From assembly GCA_947644305.1 (NCBI GenBank), contig CANRYS010000021.1, positions 1-50,344 on the forward strand: a stretch of DNA of 50,344 bases. The letters are read 5' to 3'. The stretch is from an uncultured Roseburia sp. GTDB lineage: Bacteria; Bacillota; Clostridia; Lachnospirales; Lachnospiraceae. Both the position numbers and the translations under genes were made by a program. Below the pieces are notes generated by a model. It worked only from the letters and a program-made list of their open reading frames with translations, was not told the DNA's origin and searched no databases. Each line of letters opens with the position of its first letter. Positions within the stretch are counted from its first letter, which is position 1. Below, one piece after another: positions 38,173 through 46,526 of the stretch.

Positions 38173-38202
38173 CAAAGAGAACGGATATATTATCCACATT
38201 AT

Positions 38203-38556
38203 TTAGGACAATCTATCCGTTTCGTCGTTCCCTTGATATTTTTGCGCTTTCAGCGTCATTTCCAAAATATATTTCTTCATGTTCTCATTCAGTTTTGAAT
38301 AATACTTTAACAACAAAATCTCCCTGTTTCCACGCACCAGACCCTCCATCTCTGCAAAGGGATTCTTTCTTGGGCTGATCTCTAGCACATAATCTGCAGA
38401 CACATCAAAATACGTAGCGTACTTTGTAATCTCGATGGAATTTGGATAACTTTTGCCTTGTTCCAGTAGACTGATTCGCTGTTGTGTCAAATCCAGAGCT
38501 TTGCCAAGCTCTTTCTGTGATAATTTATTTGAAATACGCAATTCCAGTAATCTCAT
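38203..38556 (-). CDS. XRE-family transcriptional regulator
   Basis: A 117-residue protein with an N-terminal helix-turn-helix (LLELRISNKLSQKELGKALDLTQQRISLLEQGKSYP, residues 2-37) and a helical C-terminal part (REILLLKYYSKLNENMKKYILEM). A longer frame to 38610 has no binding site; AAAGGATG lies before the ATG at 38556. It is upstream of agrAC on the same strand, separated by the agrAC promoter. Its targets are unknown. Confidence 0.82.
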   Translation of the reverse strand: MRLLELRISNKLSQKELGKALDLTQQRISLLEQGKSYPNSIEITKYATYFDVSADYVLEISPRKNPFAEMEGLVRGNREILLLKYYSKLNENMKKYILEMTLKAQKYQGNDETDRLS

Positions 38557-38825
38557 AAGCACACATCCTTTATACAATATAGCATAAATGTAAATATGAG
38601 ACTTTTTCACATTAAATATACGTAACCGGGTACGTATTCACACTATTTCAAAGTAGATGGTACTTGTATTGCATGTAAATCACTATTTTTTACCTTTTAT
38701 CCCAGAAAAATAATGTCACGGGGCCAGATAAAAACTACGTCGAGCTAGGAAAACCGCTCAGGAAATTAACAAAAGAGACAGTATAAATACCGCCTCCTTT
38801 GCTTTTCGTACAAAAATTCTAAATC
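38557..38825. other. Intergenic region between the XRE gene and tRNA-Leu
   Basis: No gene recognised. It contains a short near-palindrome (TACGTAACCGGGTACGTA) and one TATTCACACT, the motif repeated in the hairpin cluster at 32287-32496. Confidence 0.4.
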
Positions 38826-38907
38826 TGCGGTTAACAGGACTTGAACCTGCACGGGATCCCCCACTAGAACCTAAATCTAGCGCGTCTGCCAATTCCGCCA
38901 TAACCGC
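38826..38907 (-). tRNA. tRNA-Leu (anticodon UAG)
   Basis: An 82-nt class II tRNA. Acceptor strands GCGGTTA and TAACCGC, D-arm with AATTGGCAGACGC, anticodon stem CTAGA/TCTAG around TTTAGGT (anticodon TAG), variable arm, and T-loop GTTCAAGTC. The 3' CCA is not encoded. It reads CUA and, by wobble, other CUN Leu codons. Confidence 0.95.
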
Positions 38908-38917
38908 AAGCATAGAT

Positions 38918-38947
38918 ATTATAACAGAAAAGATAACCTCATGTCAA
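38918..38947 (-). promoter_or_regulatory. Promoter of tRNA-Leu
   Basis: On the minus strand a consensus TTGACA (38947-38942), 18-bp spacer, and consensus TATAAT (38923-38918), 11 bp before the tRNA. Confidence 0.85.
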
Positions 38948-38965
38948 ACACAATTCAATTTTTTT

Positions 38966-38980
38966 AGCCCAATGGCGCTA
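38966..38980. repeat. Solo terminus of the 270-bp element family
   Basis: AGCCCAATGGCGCTA, identical to 40257-40271 and close to the outer ends of the full elements (AGCTCAATGGTGCC at 47906; AGCTCGATGGCGCTA at the right end of copy A). A related GGGCGGCACT lies 40 bp on. Probably a decayed copy. Confidence 0.5.
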
Positions 38981-39021
38981 TTAAGTCAGGCTAACAGCAT
39001 TAAGGAGTTGGCCGGGCGGCA

Positions 39022-39861
39022 CTAAAGCCCCAGAAACCGCCGAATCCTCTTCATCTTTTCTTTTGTCATACGATATCCATGCCAGTATGCGGTCTCCAAT
39101 TTCTGTACATTGCTCTCAAAGCTGTTCAGCAGATAATTGGGTCGCAGGATCATAACCTTTCCCTCCCGCTCCCATTGTTCACAGAGGCGGACAATCTTAT
39201 TATAGCGGTCCGGCCTGGACAGAATCGTCTCTCTGACAGCCGGGTACTTGCGTGCAAGAATCCTCGCCCCCAGTTTGTCATATTTTCCAAGACGTTTGAC
39301 AAACCCCTTCGGCTGGGTCAGCACCACCAGAAGCTTTTCACATCCGTCTGCAAATGCCTTCTCCAGTGGAATAGGATCCGCAATTCCACCATCGTAATAT
39401 TTTTCACCATTCAACTCAATTGCCGGAAAAAAAAGGGGCATGGCACAGGTAGCACGAAGCATCGAATACCGCTCATCCATATCCATCGCATCCATATATT
39501 GCGCTTCCCCTGTGGACGCATTTGTCACTCCAACCAGACAGGTTCCTTCGTATTTTTTAAATGTATCCATGTCAAAAGGAATCAGGTTATTGGGAATCTC
39601 TCCAAACACAAAGTCCAGACCGAACAGACTTCTATGCTTCCGATAATTAGATCTTCCCATATATCTCTTATCATTTCTATATTTTTGCAGAATCTCCAGA
39701 TTTCTTCCCTTTTGACGCGATATATAAGACACACCATCCGATATTCCCGCGGACACCCCGATACAATAGGGCAGCATAATATCCTCAGACAGTAATGCAT
39801 CCATCACCCCGCAGCTAAATACCGGGCGAAACGTCCCACCCTCTAAAACCAATCCATTCAT
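39022..39861 (-). CDS. Patatin-like phospholipase family protein
   Basis: A 279-residue cytoplasmic lipid acyl hydrolase. Visible: LVLEGGTFRPVFSCGVMDALL (oxyanion region; the usual GGGxRG reads GGTFR), catalytic Ser in IGVSAGISDG and catalytic Asp in DGGIADPIPLEKA. The family hydrolyses phospholipids or other esters; substrate unknown. TAGGAGGAAAG lies before the ATG. It is a single gene. Confidence 0.88.
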   Translation of the reverse strand: MNGLVLEGGTFRPVFSCGVMDALLSEDIMLPYCIGVSAGISDGVSYISRQKGRNLEILQKYRNDKRYMGRSNYRKHRSLFGLDFVFGEIPNNLIPFDMDTFKKYEGTCLVGVTNASTGEAQYMDAMDMDERYSMLRATCAMPLFFPAIELNGEKYYDGGIADPIPLEKAFADGCEKLLVVLTQPKGFVKRLGKYDKLGARILARKYPAVRETILSRPDRYNKIVRLCEQWEREGKVMILRPNYLLNSFESNVQKLETAYWHGYRMTKEKMKRIRRFLGL

Positions 39862-40157
39862 ATCGCTTTCCTCCTAATTCCAACAAGCCTTCCCTGATCA
39901 TTTCTACTACAATATATTTATGGTTAATATCCCTTACAGCCAGTAAGGAATTACCCATCTTGTTGCTTAAACTGCTATAATGATGGAGCAATCGGTATAT
40001 CGGCTTCATTTCTGTGAATTTTTAATATTTATTATACTAGTATGAGAGTATCACAAATTTTTTATGATGTCAATATAAATACCCCAAAACATAGTTTTTA
40101 ATACTACTTCCCAACTTTTTACATGTTCATATGGTTTTTTCCGATAACCTGTACATG
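39862..40157. other. Intergenic region upstream of the patatin-like gene
   Basis: A 64-codon minus-strand frame (39815-40009) runs from here into the patatin gene, but it has no ribosome binding site and I do not count it. Otherwise AT-rich with no clear signal. Confidence 0.35.
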
Positions 40158-40197
40158 AAAAAAAGCCGCAAAGCCTCTCTTTTAAGACTTTGCAGCT
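40158..40197 (-). terminator. Rho-independent terminator after the 207-aa gene
   Basis: On the minus strand AGCTGCAAAG pairs with CTTTGCGGCT (one mismatch) and runs into seven T. Confidence 0.72.
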
Positions 40198-40256
40198 CAA
40201 ATATAAACCAATTTAATTCAATATGGTAGTTTCTATTATAAATAATAAAATAAAGT

Positions 40257-40271
40257 AGCCCAATGGCGCTA
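40257..40271. repeat. Second solo terminus of the 270-bp element family
   Basis: AGCCCAATGGCGCTA, identical to 38966-38980, directly after the stop of the 207-aa gene. Confidence 0.5.
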
Positions 40272-40274
40272 ACA

Positions 40275-40898
40275 TTAACAGTAGGAATTGAACAACATTC
40301 CAGTATACACAGACGAAGCATAGGCATACCCGATATCACTCCGGTGAAGATGTGCATAACTGAACACCTTTTTCTCCACATATTCCATCGGATTCATACT
40401 CATATATTCACATTTGTCTTTCAATTCTTTCATAAATTTAGTAGGAATCTTAAACTCTTTTTCTTTATTAATGCTGAGAAATCCGTCCTCTGCGACGGTA
40501 AATCCTGCCGCTTCCAGATCTTCTTTATTGGCTGCTACCAAATTCCGAAGCTCGCATCCCGGACGAGAAGGTTTGTGCTTTAACTCCCCATACTCATCAC
40601 TTCTCGATAAAAGTTTATTGAACAGATTGAGTGTCTTCTCTGCATGTTCTTCTGCCTTTTCCGGTTTTCCATCGAGAGTATTCTGTGCAGCCTCCCCCAT
40701 CTCCATCGAGATCTCTTTTACATCAAGAGCATAAATCTGTGTGTCCGGGGAAAGCCGGATCATAGCAAGCGGATTTGCATTATTCAGTGAAACAATGCTC
40801 TTATATTTATTTTTCAGCTCTTTTCTATCATGTACATTGGTCTTCGGAGATACCTTCGGAATATATCCCCCTATAAAATAATTGTATGCTTCAACCAT
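40275..40898 (-). CDS. Conserved hypothetical protein, unknown function
   Basis: A 207-residue soluble protein that I cannot assign. It starts MVEAYNYFIGGYIPKVSP, is rich in Lys and Glu, and is mainly helical in look. There is no signal peptide, membrane segment or known catalytic motif. AAAGAGGTG lies before the ATG and a terminator follows, so it is a real single-gene unit. It is divergent from the isomerase and shares with it the upstream region that holds the 41004-41031 inverted repeat. Confidence 0.7.
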   Translation of the reverse strand: MVEAYNYFIGGYIPKVSPKTNVHDRKELKNKYKSIVSLNNANPLAMIRLSPDTQIYALDVKEISMEMGEAAQNTLDGKPEKAEEHAEKTLNLFNKLLSRSDEYGELKHKPSRPGCELRNLVAANKEDLEAAGFTVAEDGFLSINKEKEFKIPTKFMKELKDKCEYMSMNPMEYVEKKVFSYAHLHRSDIGYAYASSVYTGMLFNSYC

Positions 40899-41003
40899 GA
40901 AATCACCTCTTTACTTATTAAATATCCTGAAGTAAAGTCCTACCTCCATGTAAAGTGAACTTAAAACTCTGGTTATACAAATTCATTATACTACGAAACC
41001 ATT

Positions 41004-41031
41004 ATTTGTGCAATATGTACACTGCACAAAT
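41004..41031. promoter_or_regulatory. Perfect inverted-repeat operator upstream of the isomerase
   Basis: ATTTGTGCA (41004-41012) and TGCACAAAT (41023-41031) are 9-bp arms with a 10-bp spacer, 27 bp ahead of a likely -35. Seven T follow, so it could also act as a terminator for stray upstream transcription. The cognate regulator is not in the window. Confidence 0.55.
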
Positions 41032-41057
41032 TTTTTTTATAAATATGATGCTTTTTA

Positions 41058-41086
41058 TTGATTTTTTTTTATAAATGCTTTAAAAT
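41058..41086 (+). promoter_or_regulatory. Putative promoter of the isomerase
   Basis: TTGATT (41058-41063), 17-bp spacer, TAAAAT (41081-41086). Confidence 0.5.
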
Positions 41087-41143
41087 AAAGTTACTGATTT
41101 TGATTAAATTTTAACAGAATAAATGAAAGGATGGTTTACAAAC

Positions 41144-42631
41144 ATGAACAACATGCCAGAAATGAAAATCGGAATTGTTGCAGTAAGTCGTGACTGTTTC
41201 CCAGAGACGCTTTCTGTAAACAGAAGAAAAGCTTTAGTTGAGGCGTACACAAAGAAATATGATGCCGCTGACATCTATGAGTGCCCGATCTGTATCGTAG
41301 AGAGTGAAATTCATATGGTACAGGCTTTGGAGGACATTAAGAAAGCCGGATGTAACGCACTTTGTGTATATCTCGGAAACTTTGGTCCTGAAATTTCTGA
41401 GACTCTTCTTGCAAAGCATTTTGACGGACCTAAGATGTTCGTTGCTGCTGCTGAGGAGACCGGAAACAGTCTGTTAGACGGACGTGGAGACGCTTACTGT
41501 GGTATGCTTAACGCAAGCTACAACCTGAAGCTGCGCAATGTAAAAGCATATATTCCTGAGTATCCAGTAGGAACTGCTGAGGGATGTGCTGACATGATTC
41601 ATGAATTCCTTCCGGTTGCTCGTGCCGTATATGCACTGGAGAATCTGAAGATCATCAGCTTTGGTCCTCGTCCACTGAACTTCCTTGCTTGTAATGCTCC
41701 GATCAAACAGCTTTACAATCTTGGCATCGAGATCGAAGAGAATTCAGAGCTTGATCTTTTCGAGGCATTTAATAATCATGCAGGCGACGAAAGAATTCCT
41801 GAAGTTGTAAAAGATATGGAGAACGAACTGGGTGCAGGTAATAAGAAACCTGAGATCCTTGAGAAACTTGCTCAGTATGAGCTGACTCTTCTTGACTGGA
41901 TCGAAGATCACAAAGGCTACCGCAAATATGTTGCTATCGCTGGCAAATGCTGGCCTGCATTCCAGACACAGTTTGGTTTTGTACCATGCTATGTAAACAG
42001 CCGTCTGACAGCAAAAGGCATTCCGGTATCCTGTGAGGTAGACATCTACGGAGCACTTTCTGAGTTCATCGGAACTGCTGTAAGCCAGGATGCTGTAACC
42101 CTTCTCGACATCAACAACTCCGTACCACAGGATCTGTACGATGAGGATATCAAAGGCAAATATGCTAACTATACACTGAAAGATACATTTATGGGATTCC
42201 ACTGCGGAAATACCGCTTCCAGCAAGCTGTCCTTCTGTGAGATGAAATATCAGAAGATCATGGCTCGTTCCCTTCCGATCGAAGTTACCAACGGAACACT
42301 GGAGGGAGATATCGTTCCTGGAGACATCACATTCTTCCGTCTTCAGAGTACCGCAGATACCAAACTTCGCGCTTACATAGCACACGGTGAAGTACTTCCG
42401 GTTGCTACAAGAAGCTTTGGTGCCATCGGTATCTTTGCAATTCCTGAGATGGGAAGATTCTACCGCCACGTACTGATCGAAGGCAACTATCCGCATCATG
42501 GTGCAGTTGCATTTGGACATTTCGGAAAAACATTGTACGAAGTATTCAAATATATCGGCGTAGATGTAAATGAGATTGGATATAATCAGCCAGCAGGCGT
42601 TCGCTATCCGACAGAAAATCCATTTGCATAA
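41144..42631 (+). CDS. L-fucose/L-arabinose isomerase-family protein
   Basis: A 495-residue cytoplasmic aldose-ketose isomerase fold. N-terminal Rossmann-like part (MKIGIVAVSRDCFPETLSVNR, LCVYLGNFGPE), and a C-terminal part holding likely metal ligands: CEVDIYGAL (Glu), TLLDINNS (Asp) and PHHGAVAFGHFGK (His). It is neither a standard AraA nor FucI, and the real sugar is unknown. The frame begins at an ATG at 41123, but AAAGGATGG fits the ATG at 41144. Its codon use (AAG, CTG, GGA-rich) suggests high expression. Xylulokinase follows, pointing to a pentose such as xylose, arabinose or a D-arabinose route. Confidence 0.82.
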   Translation: MNNMPEMKIGIVAVSRDCFPETLSVNRRKALVEAYTKKYDAADIYECPICIVESEIHMVQALEDIKKAGCNALCVYLGNFGPEISETLLAKHFDGPKMFVAAAEETGNSLLDGRGDAYCGMLNASYNLKLRNVKAYIPEYPVGTAEGCADMIHEFLPVARAVYALENLKIISFGPRPLNFLACNAPIKQLYNLGIEIEENSELDLFEAFNNHAGDERIPEVVKDMENELGAGNKKPEILEKLAQYELTLLDWIEDHKGYRKYVAIAGKCWPAFQTQFGFVPCYVNSRLTAKGIPVSCEVDIYGALSEFIGTAVSQDAVTLLDINNSVPQDLYDEDIKGKYANYTLKDTFMGFHCGNTASSKLSFCEMKYQKIMARSLPIEVTNGTLEGDIVPGDITFFRLQSTADTKLRAYIAHGEVLPVATRSFGAIGIFAIPEMGRFYRHVLIEGNYPHHGAVAFGHFGKTLYEVFKYIGVDVNEIGYNQPAGVRYPTENPFA

Positions 42632-42668
42632 GCACGTGCAGTTGAATGATCATTTGTAATTGACATGC

Positions 42669-42717
42669 CAGCGGCCCTGAGGTCGGCACCTCGCCCCTCT
42701 CTGGCCGCTGCTTTTTT
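42669..42717 (+). terminator. Terminator or attenuator between isomerase and xylulokinase
   Basis: CAGCGGCC (42669-42676) pairs with GGCCGCTG (42703-42710), with a small inner stem AGGT/ACCT, followed by six T. It would reduce read-through into xylB. Confidence 0.75.
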
Positions 42718-42790
42718 ATAACTGTCTGGCATTATGATTGCTCACTGCCGGCAGTTATTTCTTAACATAAAGTTTATAGGAGGATTGACT

Positions 42791-42952
42791 GTGAAAAATT
42801 GCATTGATATGCCAATTTATCACAAGGGTATTTGTGCTGAGAACGTCACAAATACCTTCCTTATCCGACACGAGAAAAGTTTTTCTCGTGCGGTTCCTCG
42901 AACAAAAAACGTTCTCGGAATGGAGGATATATATGTATTACATAGGTGTTGA
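42791..42952 (+). CDS. Possible leader ORF overlapping xylB start
   Basis: A 53-codon frame that begins with GTG, 6 bases after a strong AGGAGGA, and stops at 42952, inside xylB. The peptide (MKNCIDMPIYHKGICAENVT at the start) matches nothing I know. The same stretch contains the hairpins at 42839-42916. It may be a regulatory leader peptide or just a decayed start. Low certainty. Confidence 0.3.
   Translation: MKNCIDMPIYHKGICAENVTNTFLIRHEKSFSRAVPRTKNVLGMEDIYVLHRC
42839..42916 (+). promoter_or_regulatory. Nested leader hairpin upstream of xylB
   Basis: GAGAACGT (42839-42846) pairs with ACGTTCTC (42909-42916); inside, CACGAGAAAA (42869-42878) pairs with TTTTCTCGTG (42881-42890). It ends 17 bp ahead of xylB, just before its binding site. 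Confidence 0.55.
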
Positions 42953-44411
42953 CCTCGGTACATCCGCAGTAAAGCTTCTTCTTATGGAGGCAGACGGATC
43001 GATCAAAAACATTGTCTCAAAAGAATATCCCTTGTCTTTCCCAAATCCAGGCTGGTCAGAACAGAGCCCTGAGGACTGGTGGAATGCTGTCGTTGCAGGG
43101 ATCAAGGAACTGACAGATGGTTTCGATGCTTCCAATGTGGCAGGCATCAGTTTTGGCGGACAGATGCACGGACTGGTTATTCTGGATCAGGATGACAACG
43201 TGATTCGTCCGGCAATCCTCTGGAATGACGGACGTACCACAAAAGAAACCAATTATCTGAACGATGTCATCGGTAAAGATAAATTGTCCCAGTACACAGC
43301 AAATATCGCTTTTGCCGGTTTTACTGCGCCAAAAATTCTGTGGGTAAAGGAAAATGAACCGGAAAACTTTGCTAAGATTGCAAAGATCATGCTCCCGAAA
43401 GATTATATCGCCTATAAAATGACAGGCGTTCATAGCTGCGACTATTCCGACGCTTCCGGTATGCTTCTCATGGACGTAAAAAACAAATGCTGGTCAAAGG
43501 AAATGATGGAGATCTGCTCCGTAAATGAAGAACAGCTTCCGAAACTTTTCGAGAGCTATGAGATCACAGGTGCTCTCACAGAAGCTGCTGCCGCTGAGCT
43601 GGGACTTACCACAACATGCAAGATCGCTGCCGGCGCCGGAGACAATGCCGCTGCTGCTGTCGGAACGGGAACTGTAGGCGACGGCGGATGCAACATTTCT
43701 CTCGGAACCTCGGGAACTATCTTTATTTCCAGCAAGGAGTTCGGTGTGGATAAATTCAACGCCCTTCACTCCTTTGCCCATGCCGACGGAAATTATCATC
43801 TTATGGGCTGTATGCTCAGCGCTGCTTCCTGCAACAAATGGTGGATGGACGATATCATCGGCACCAAAGATTATCCGGCAGAGCAGAAGCCGATCACCGA
43901 TGACAAACTGGGCGAGAACAACGTGTATTATCTCCCCTATCTTATGGGTGAGCGTTCTCCTCATAACAATCCAGATGCCCGCGCCCTCTTTATCGGTATG
44001 TCCATGGACTCTACAAGAGCGGACATGACTCAGGCAGTTCTGGAAGGTGTGGCATTTGCCATCCGTGATTCTTTTGAAGTGGCTAAGGATCTTGGCATCA
44101 ACATCACGGAGACAAAGATCTGCGGCGGCGGTGCAAAAAGCCCGCTCTGGAGAAAGATCATTGCTAACGTTCTCGGAATCAAGGTAAACATTATCGAGAG
44201 CGAGGAAGGTCCTGGTCTTGGCGGCGCCATGCTGGCTGCCGTTGCCTGCGGAGAATACGCTTCTGTGGAAGAGGCTGCTGCTAAAATCGTCAAAGTCATT
44301 GACTGTGTGGAGCCGGACGCTGCTCTCACAGCTAAGTACGATGCAAAATATGCTAAATTCAAGGAAATCTATCCGACAGTGAAAAATCTGTATGATACGT
44401 TAAAGGCCTAA
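42933..44411 (+). CDS. xylB: Xylulokinase
   Basis: A 492-residue FGGY-family kinase that phosphorylates D-xylulose for entry into the pentose phosphate pathway. Motifs: YYIGVDLGTSAVKLLLME (ATP site), GISFGGQMHGLVILD and ILWNDGRT (sugar site, typical of XylB), AGAGDNAAAAVGTG, and GGGAKSPLWRKIIANVLG. A longer frame adds 43 residues without a binding site, while TGGAGGATAT lies before the ATG at 42933. It follows the isomerase after a terminator-like hairpin and a structured 300-nt leader, so its expression may be tuned separately. Confidence 0.93.
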   Translation: MYYIGVDLGTSAVKLLLMEADGSIKNIVSKEYPLSFPNPGWSEQSPEDWWNAVVAGIKELTDGFDASNVAGISFGGQMHGLVILDQDDNVIRPAILWNDGRTTKETNYLNDVIGKDKLSQYTANIAFAGFTAPKILWVKENEPENFAKIAKIMLPKDYIAYKMTGVHSCDYSDASGMLLMDVKNKCWSKEMMEICSVNEEQLPKLFESYEITGALTEAAAAELGLTTTCKIAAGAGDNAAAAVGTGTVGDGGCNISLGTSGTIFISSKEFGVDKFNALHSFAHADGNYHLMGCMLSAASCNKWWMDDIIGTKDYPAEQKPITDDKLGENNVYYLPYLMGERSPHNNPDARALFIGMSMDSTRADMTQAVLEGVAFAIRDSFEVAKDLGINITETKICGGGAKSPLWRKIIANVLGIKVNIIESEEGPGLGGAMLAAVACGEYASVEEAAAKIVKVIDCVEPDAALTAKYDAKYAKFKEIYPTVKNLYDTLKA

Positions 44412-44432
44412 TGTAACGCCCCTTTTTTCACA

Positions 44433-44488
44433 ACAGGAATCTCCCACAGAATCCAGTTCTTATCTGGGTTTCTATGGGAGATTCCTGT
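44433..44488 (+). terminator. Rho-independent terminator after xylB
   Basis: ACAGGAATCTCCCA pairs exactly with TGGGAGATTCCTGT; the tail is short (TTTCATT). Confidence 0.72.
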
Positions 44489-44531
44489 TTCATTGTGTTT
44501 CTAAGAATTCTTCTTTGCTAATCTATGACCA

Positions 44532-45518
44532 TCACAGTGTTTTGATCTTTACCTTTTTTTCCAGTCCGCTTTTTCGCAGCATCTTCGTGTACTTTTTCTT
44601 TCGACTTTTCGGAACTTTGATCACTACTTTAGAAGACAGACCGGAAAAGGAGCCTTTGGCAATGCTTTTTACCTTTTTTGATTTTATTTCGATCAGGCGG
44701 AGGTCTTTGGTTGGCAGATCCCAATTATAATTTACGGCAAAAACTTTTCCTCTATAAGACAGTCCTTTTTTTATCGTTGTTACATTTTTCGGCAGCGTAA
44801 TCTTTTTCAGTTTTGTACCGGAAAACGCGGACATGGAAACAGTTGTCACAACTTCCGGGATTTCTAAAGTTTTCAGGTTTTTACAATTGGCGAAATCACG
44901 TGGTTTGATTTCCTTCATGCCTTTTGGCAACTTGATCTTTGAAAGGGATGTACAGTCAACAAATAGCGCCTTATATGTCCTGGATACACTGTCTGGTATG
45001 ATAACTTCTTTCAGTTTAGAACATGACCCAAATGTTCCCAGGGTTTTTAGAGTATCTGGCAGTGTGAGGTGTTCCAATTTGGCACAACGATAGAATGCTT
45101 CCCGTTCTATAGTTGTAACATTCGCAGATAATCTGATAGATTTTAGATTTCTGCAAGCTGAAAAAGCTCCATAACCAATCCGTGTTACTGAATCAGCCAT
45201 GACAACGGTCTTCAATTCTACAAATAAATAGAATGCCCATTGTCCAATTCCTGTAACACCATCGTTTACTATAATATGTTCTGCCTTGTCATGCCAAACA
45301 TACCAGCCTGGCTCCGGACTATGCCCATCAAAAATGTAATCTTCTATGCCTTTATTTCCTGAAAAAGTGAGGGTTTTCGTCTTAACGTTATACACCCAGG
45401 TGTTTCCGTTCCCATCTGTTCCACTGGTCTTTTTGGTTGCAGCATTACAGGGGATAGGGATACTGCCTGCACATAAAATAATACAGAGCAGTATCGCTGT
45501 CCATTTTTTTATTTCCAT
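44532..45518 (-). CDS. Secreted BspA-type leucine-rich repeat protein (paralogue 1)
   Basis: A 328-residue surface or secreted protein. Signal peptide (1-26, ending CNA-AT), an N-terminal GTDGNGNTWVYNVKTKTLTF segment, then LRR_5 repeats of about 23 residues (for example VTRIGYGAFSACRNLKSIRL, VTTIEREAFYRCAKLEHLTL). It ends KYTKMLRKSGLEKKVKIKTL. LRR_5 proteins mediate adhesion in other bacteria; role here is inference. It is nearly identical in layout to the upstream paralogue, from which it is separated by 21 bp. Confidence 0.88.
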   Translation of the reverse strand: MEIKKWTAILLCIILCAGSIPIPCNAATKKTSGTDGNGNTWVYNVKTKTLTFSGNKGIEDYIFDGHSPEPGWYVWHDKAEHIIVNDGVTGIGQWAFYLFVELKTVVMADSVTRIGYGAFSACRNLKSIRLSANVTTIEREAFYRCAKLEHLTLPDTLKTLGTFGSCSKLKEVIIPDSVSRTYKALFVDCTSLSKIKLPKGMKEIKPRDFANCKNLKTLEIPEVVTTVSMSAFSGTKLKKITLPKNVTTIKKGLSYRGKVFAVNYNWDLPTKDLRLIEIKSKKVKSIAKGSFSGLSSKVVIKVPKSRKKKYTKMLRKSGLEKKVKIKTL

Positions 45519-45539
45519 GCTCTTACCACCTTTATGCCA

Positions 45540-46526
45540 TCACAGTGTTTTGATCTTTACCTTTTTTTCCAATCCGCTTTCCCGCAGCATCTTCGTGTAC
45601 TTTTTCTTCCTGCTCTTTGGCACCTTGATCACTACCTTGGAAGACAGACCGGAAAAGGAGCCTTTGGCAATGCTTTTTACCTTTTTTGATTTTATTTCGA
45701 TCAGACGGAGGTCTCTGGTTGGCAGCTCGGAATCATTATTTACTGCAAAAACTTTATCTTTTCCACAATAAGGCATCCCTCTTTTTATCGTTGTTACATT
45801 CTTGGGCAGCGTGATCTTTTTCAGGTTTGTACCGGAAAACGCAGACATGGAAACAGTCGTCACAGCTTCCGGGATTTCTAGAGTTCTCAGGTTCTTACAA
45901 TTAGCAAAATCATACTGCTTGATTTCCTTCATACCTTTTGACAGCTTGATCTTTGTAAGGGATGTACAGTCAACAAATAGCATCTTATATGTCTTGGTCA
46001 CACTATCCGGTATGATAACTTCTTTTAGTTTTGAACATGCTCCCAATGCTCCCAGTGTTTTTAGCGTATCCGGCAGTGTGAGGTGTTCCAATTTGGCACA
46101 ATGATAGAATGCTTCCCGTTCTATAGTTGTAACATTCACAGATAACTTGATGGACTTTAAACTTATACAGGATGAAAAAGCTCCGTACCCGATCCTCGTT
46201 ACCGAATCAGCCATAACAACGGTCTTCAATTCTACAAATGAATAGAATGCCATGTCTCCAATACCAGTAATACCATCGTTTATTATGATGCGTTCTGCCT
46301 TTCCATGCCAGACATACCAGTCTGGTTCCGGTATATGACCATCCATCATAAAATCTTTTATGCCTTTATTTCCTGAAAAAGTCAGGGTTTTCGTCTTTAT
46401 ATCATACACCCAGGTGTTTCCATTCCCATCTGTTCCACTGGTCTTTTTGGCTGCGGCATTACAGGGGATACTGCCTATACATAAAATAATACAGAGTAGC
46501 ATCGCTGTCCATCTTTTTACTTCCAT
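45540..46526 (-). CDS. Secreted BspA-type leucine-rich repeat protein (paralogue 2)
   Basis: A 328-residue protein that aligns along its whole length with its neighbour, most residues identical. Lengths are equal only because two indels cancel: the neighbour has two more residues in the signal peptide, this one has an extra Lys-Asp near residue 260 (CGKDKVF). The ATG lies inside the last codons of the subtilase gene (10-bp overlap), so translation was probably coupled to it. Disruption of the subtilase may therefore affect this gene. Confidence 0.88.
   Translation of the reverse strand: MEVKRWTAMLLCIILCIGSIPCNAAAKKTSGTDGNGNTWVYDIKTKTLTFSGNKGIKDFMMDGHIPEPDWYVWHGKAERIIINDGITGIGDMAFYSFVELKTVVMADSVTRIGYGAFSSCISLKSIKLSVNVTTIEREAFYHCAKLEHLTLPDTLKTLGALGACSKLKEVIIPDSVTKTYKMLFVDCTSLTKIKLSKGMKEIKQYDFANCKNLRTLEIPEAVTTVSMSAFSGTNLKKITLPKNVTTIKRGMPYCGKDKVFAVNNDSELPTRDLRLIEIKSKKVKSIAKGSFSGLSSKVVIKVPKSRKKKYTKMLRESGLEKKVKIKTL

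Noticed and set aside
39815-40009. A 64-codon minus-strand frame overlapping the start of the patatin-like gene
   Set aside because: No Shine-Dalgarno sequence and no recognisable features; the strong TAGGAGG belongs to the patatin gene.
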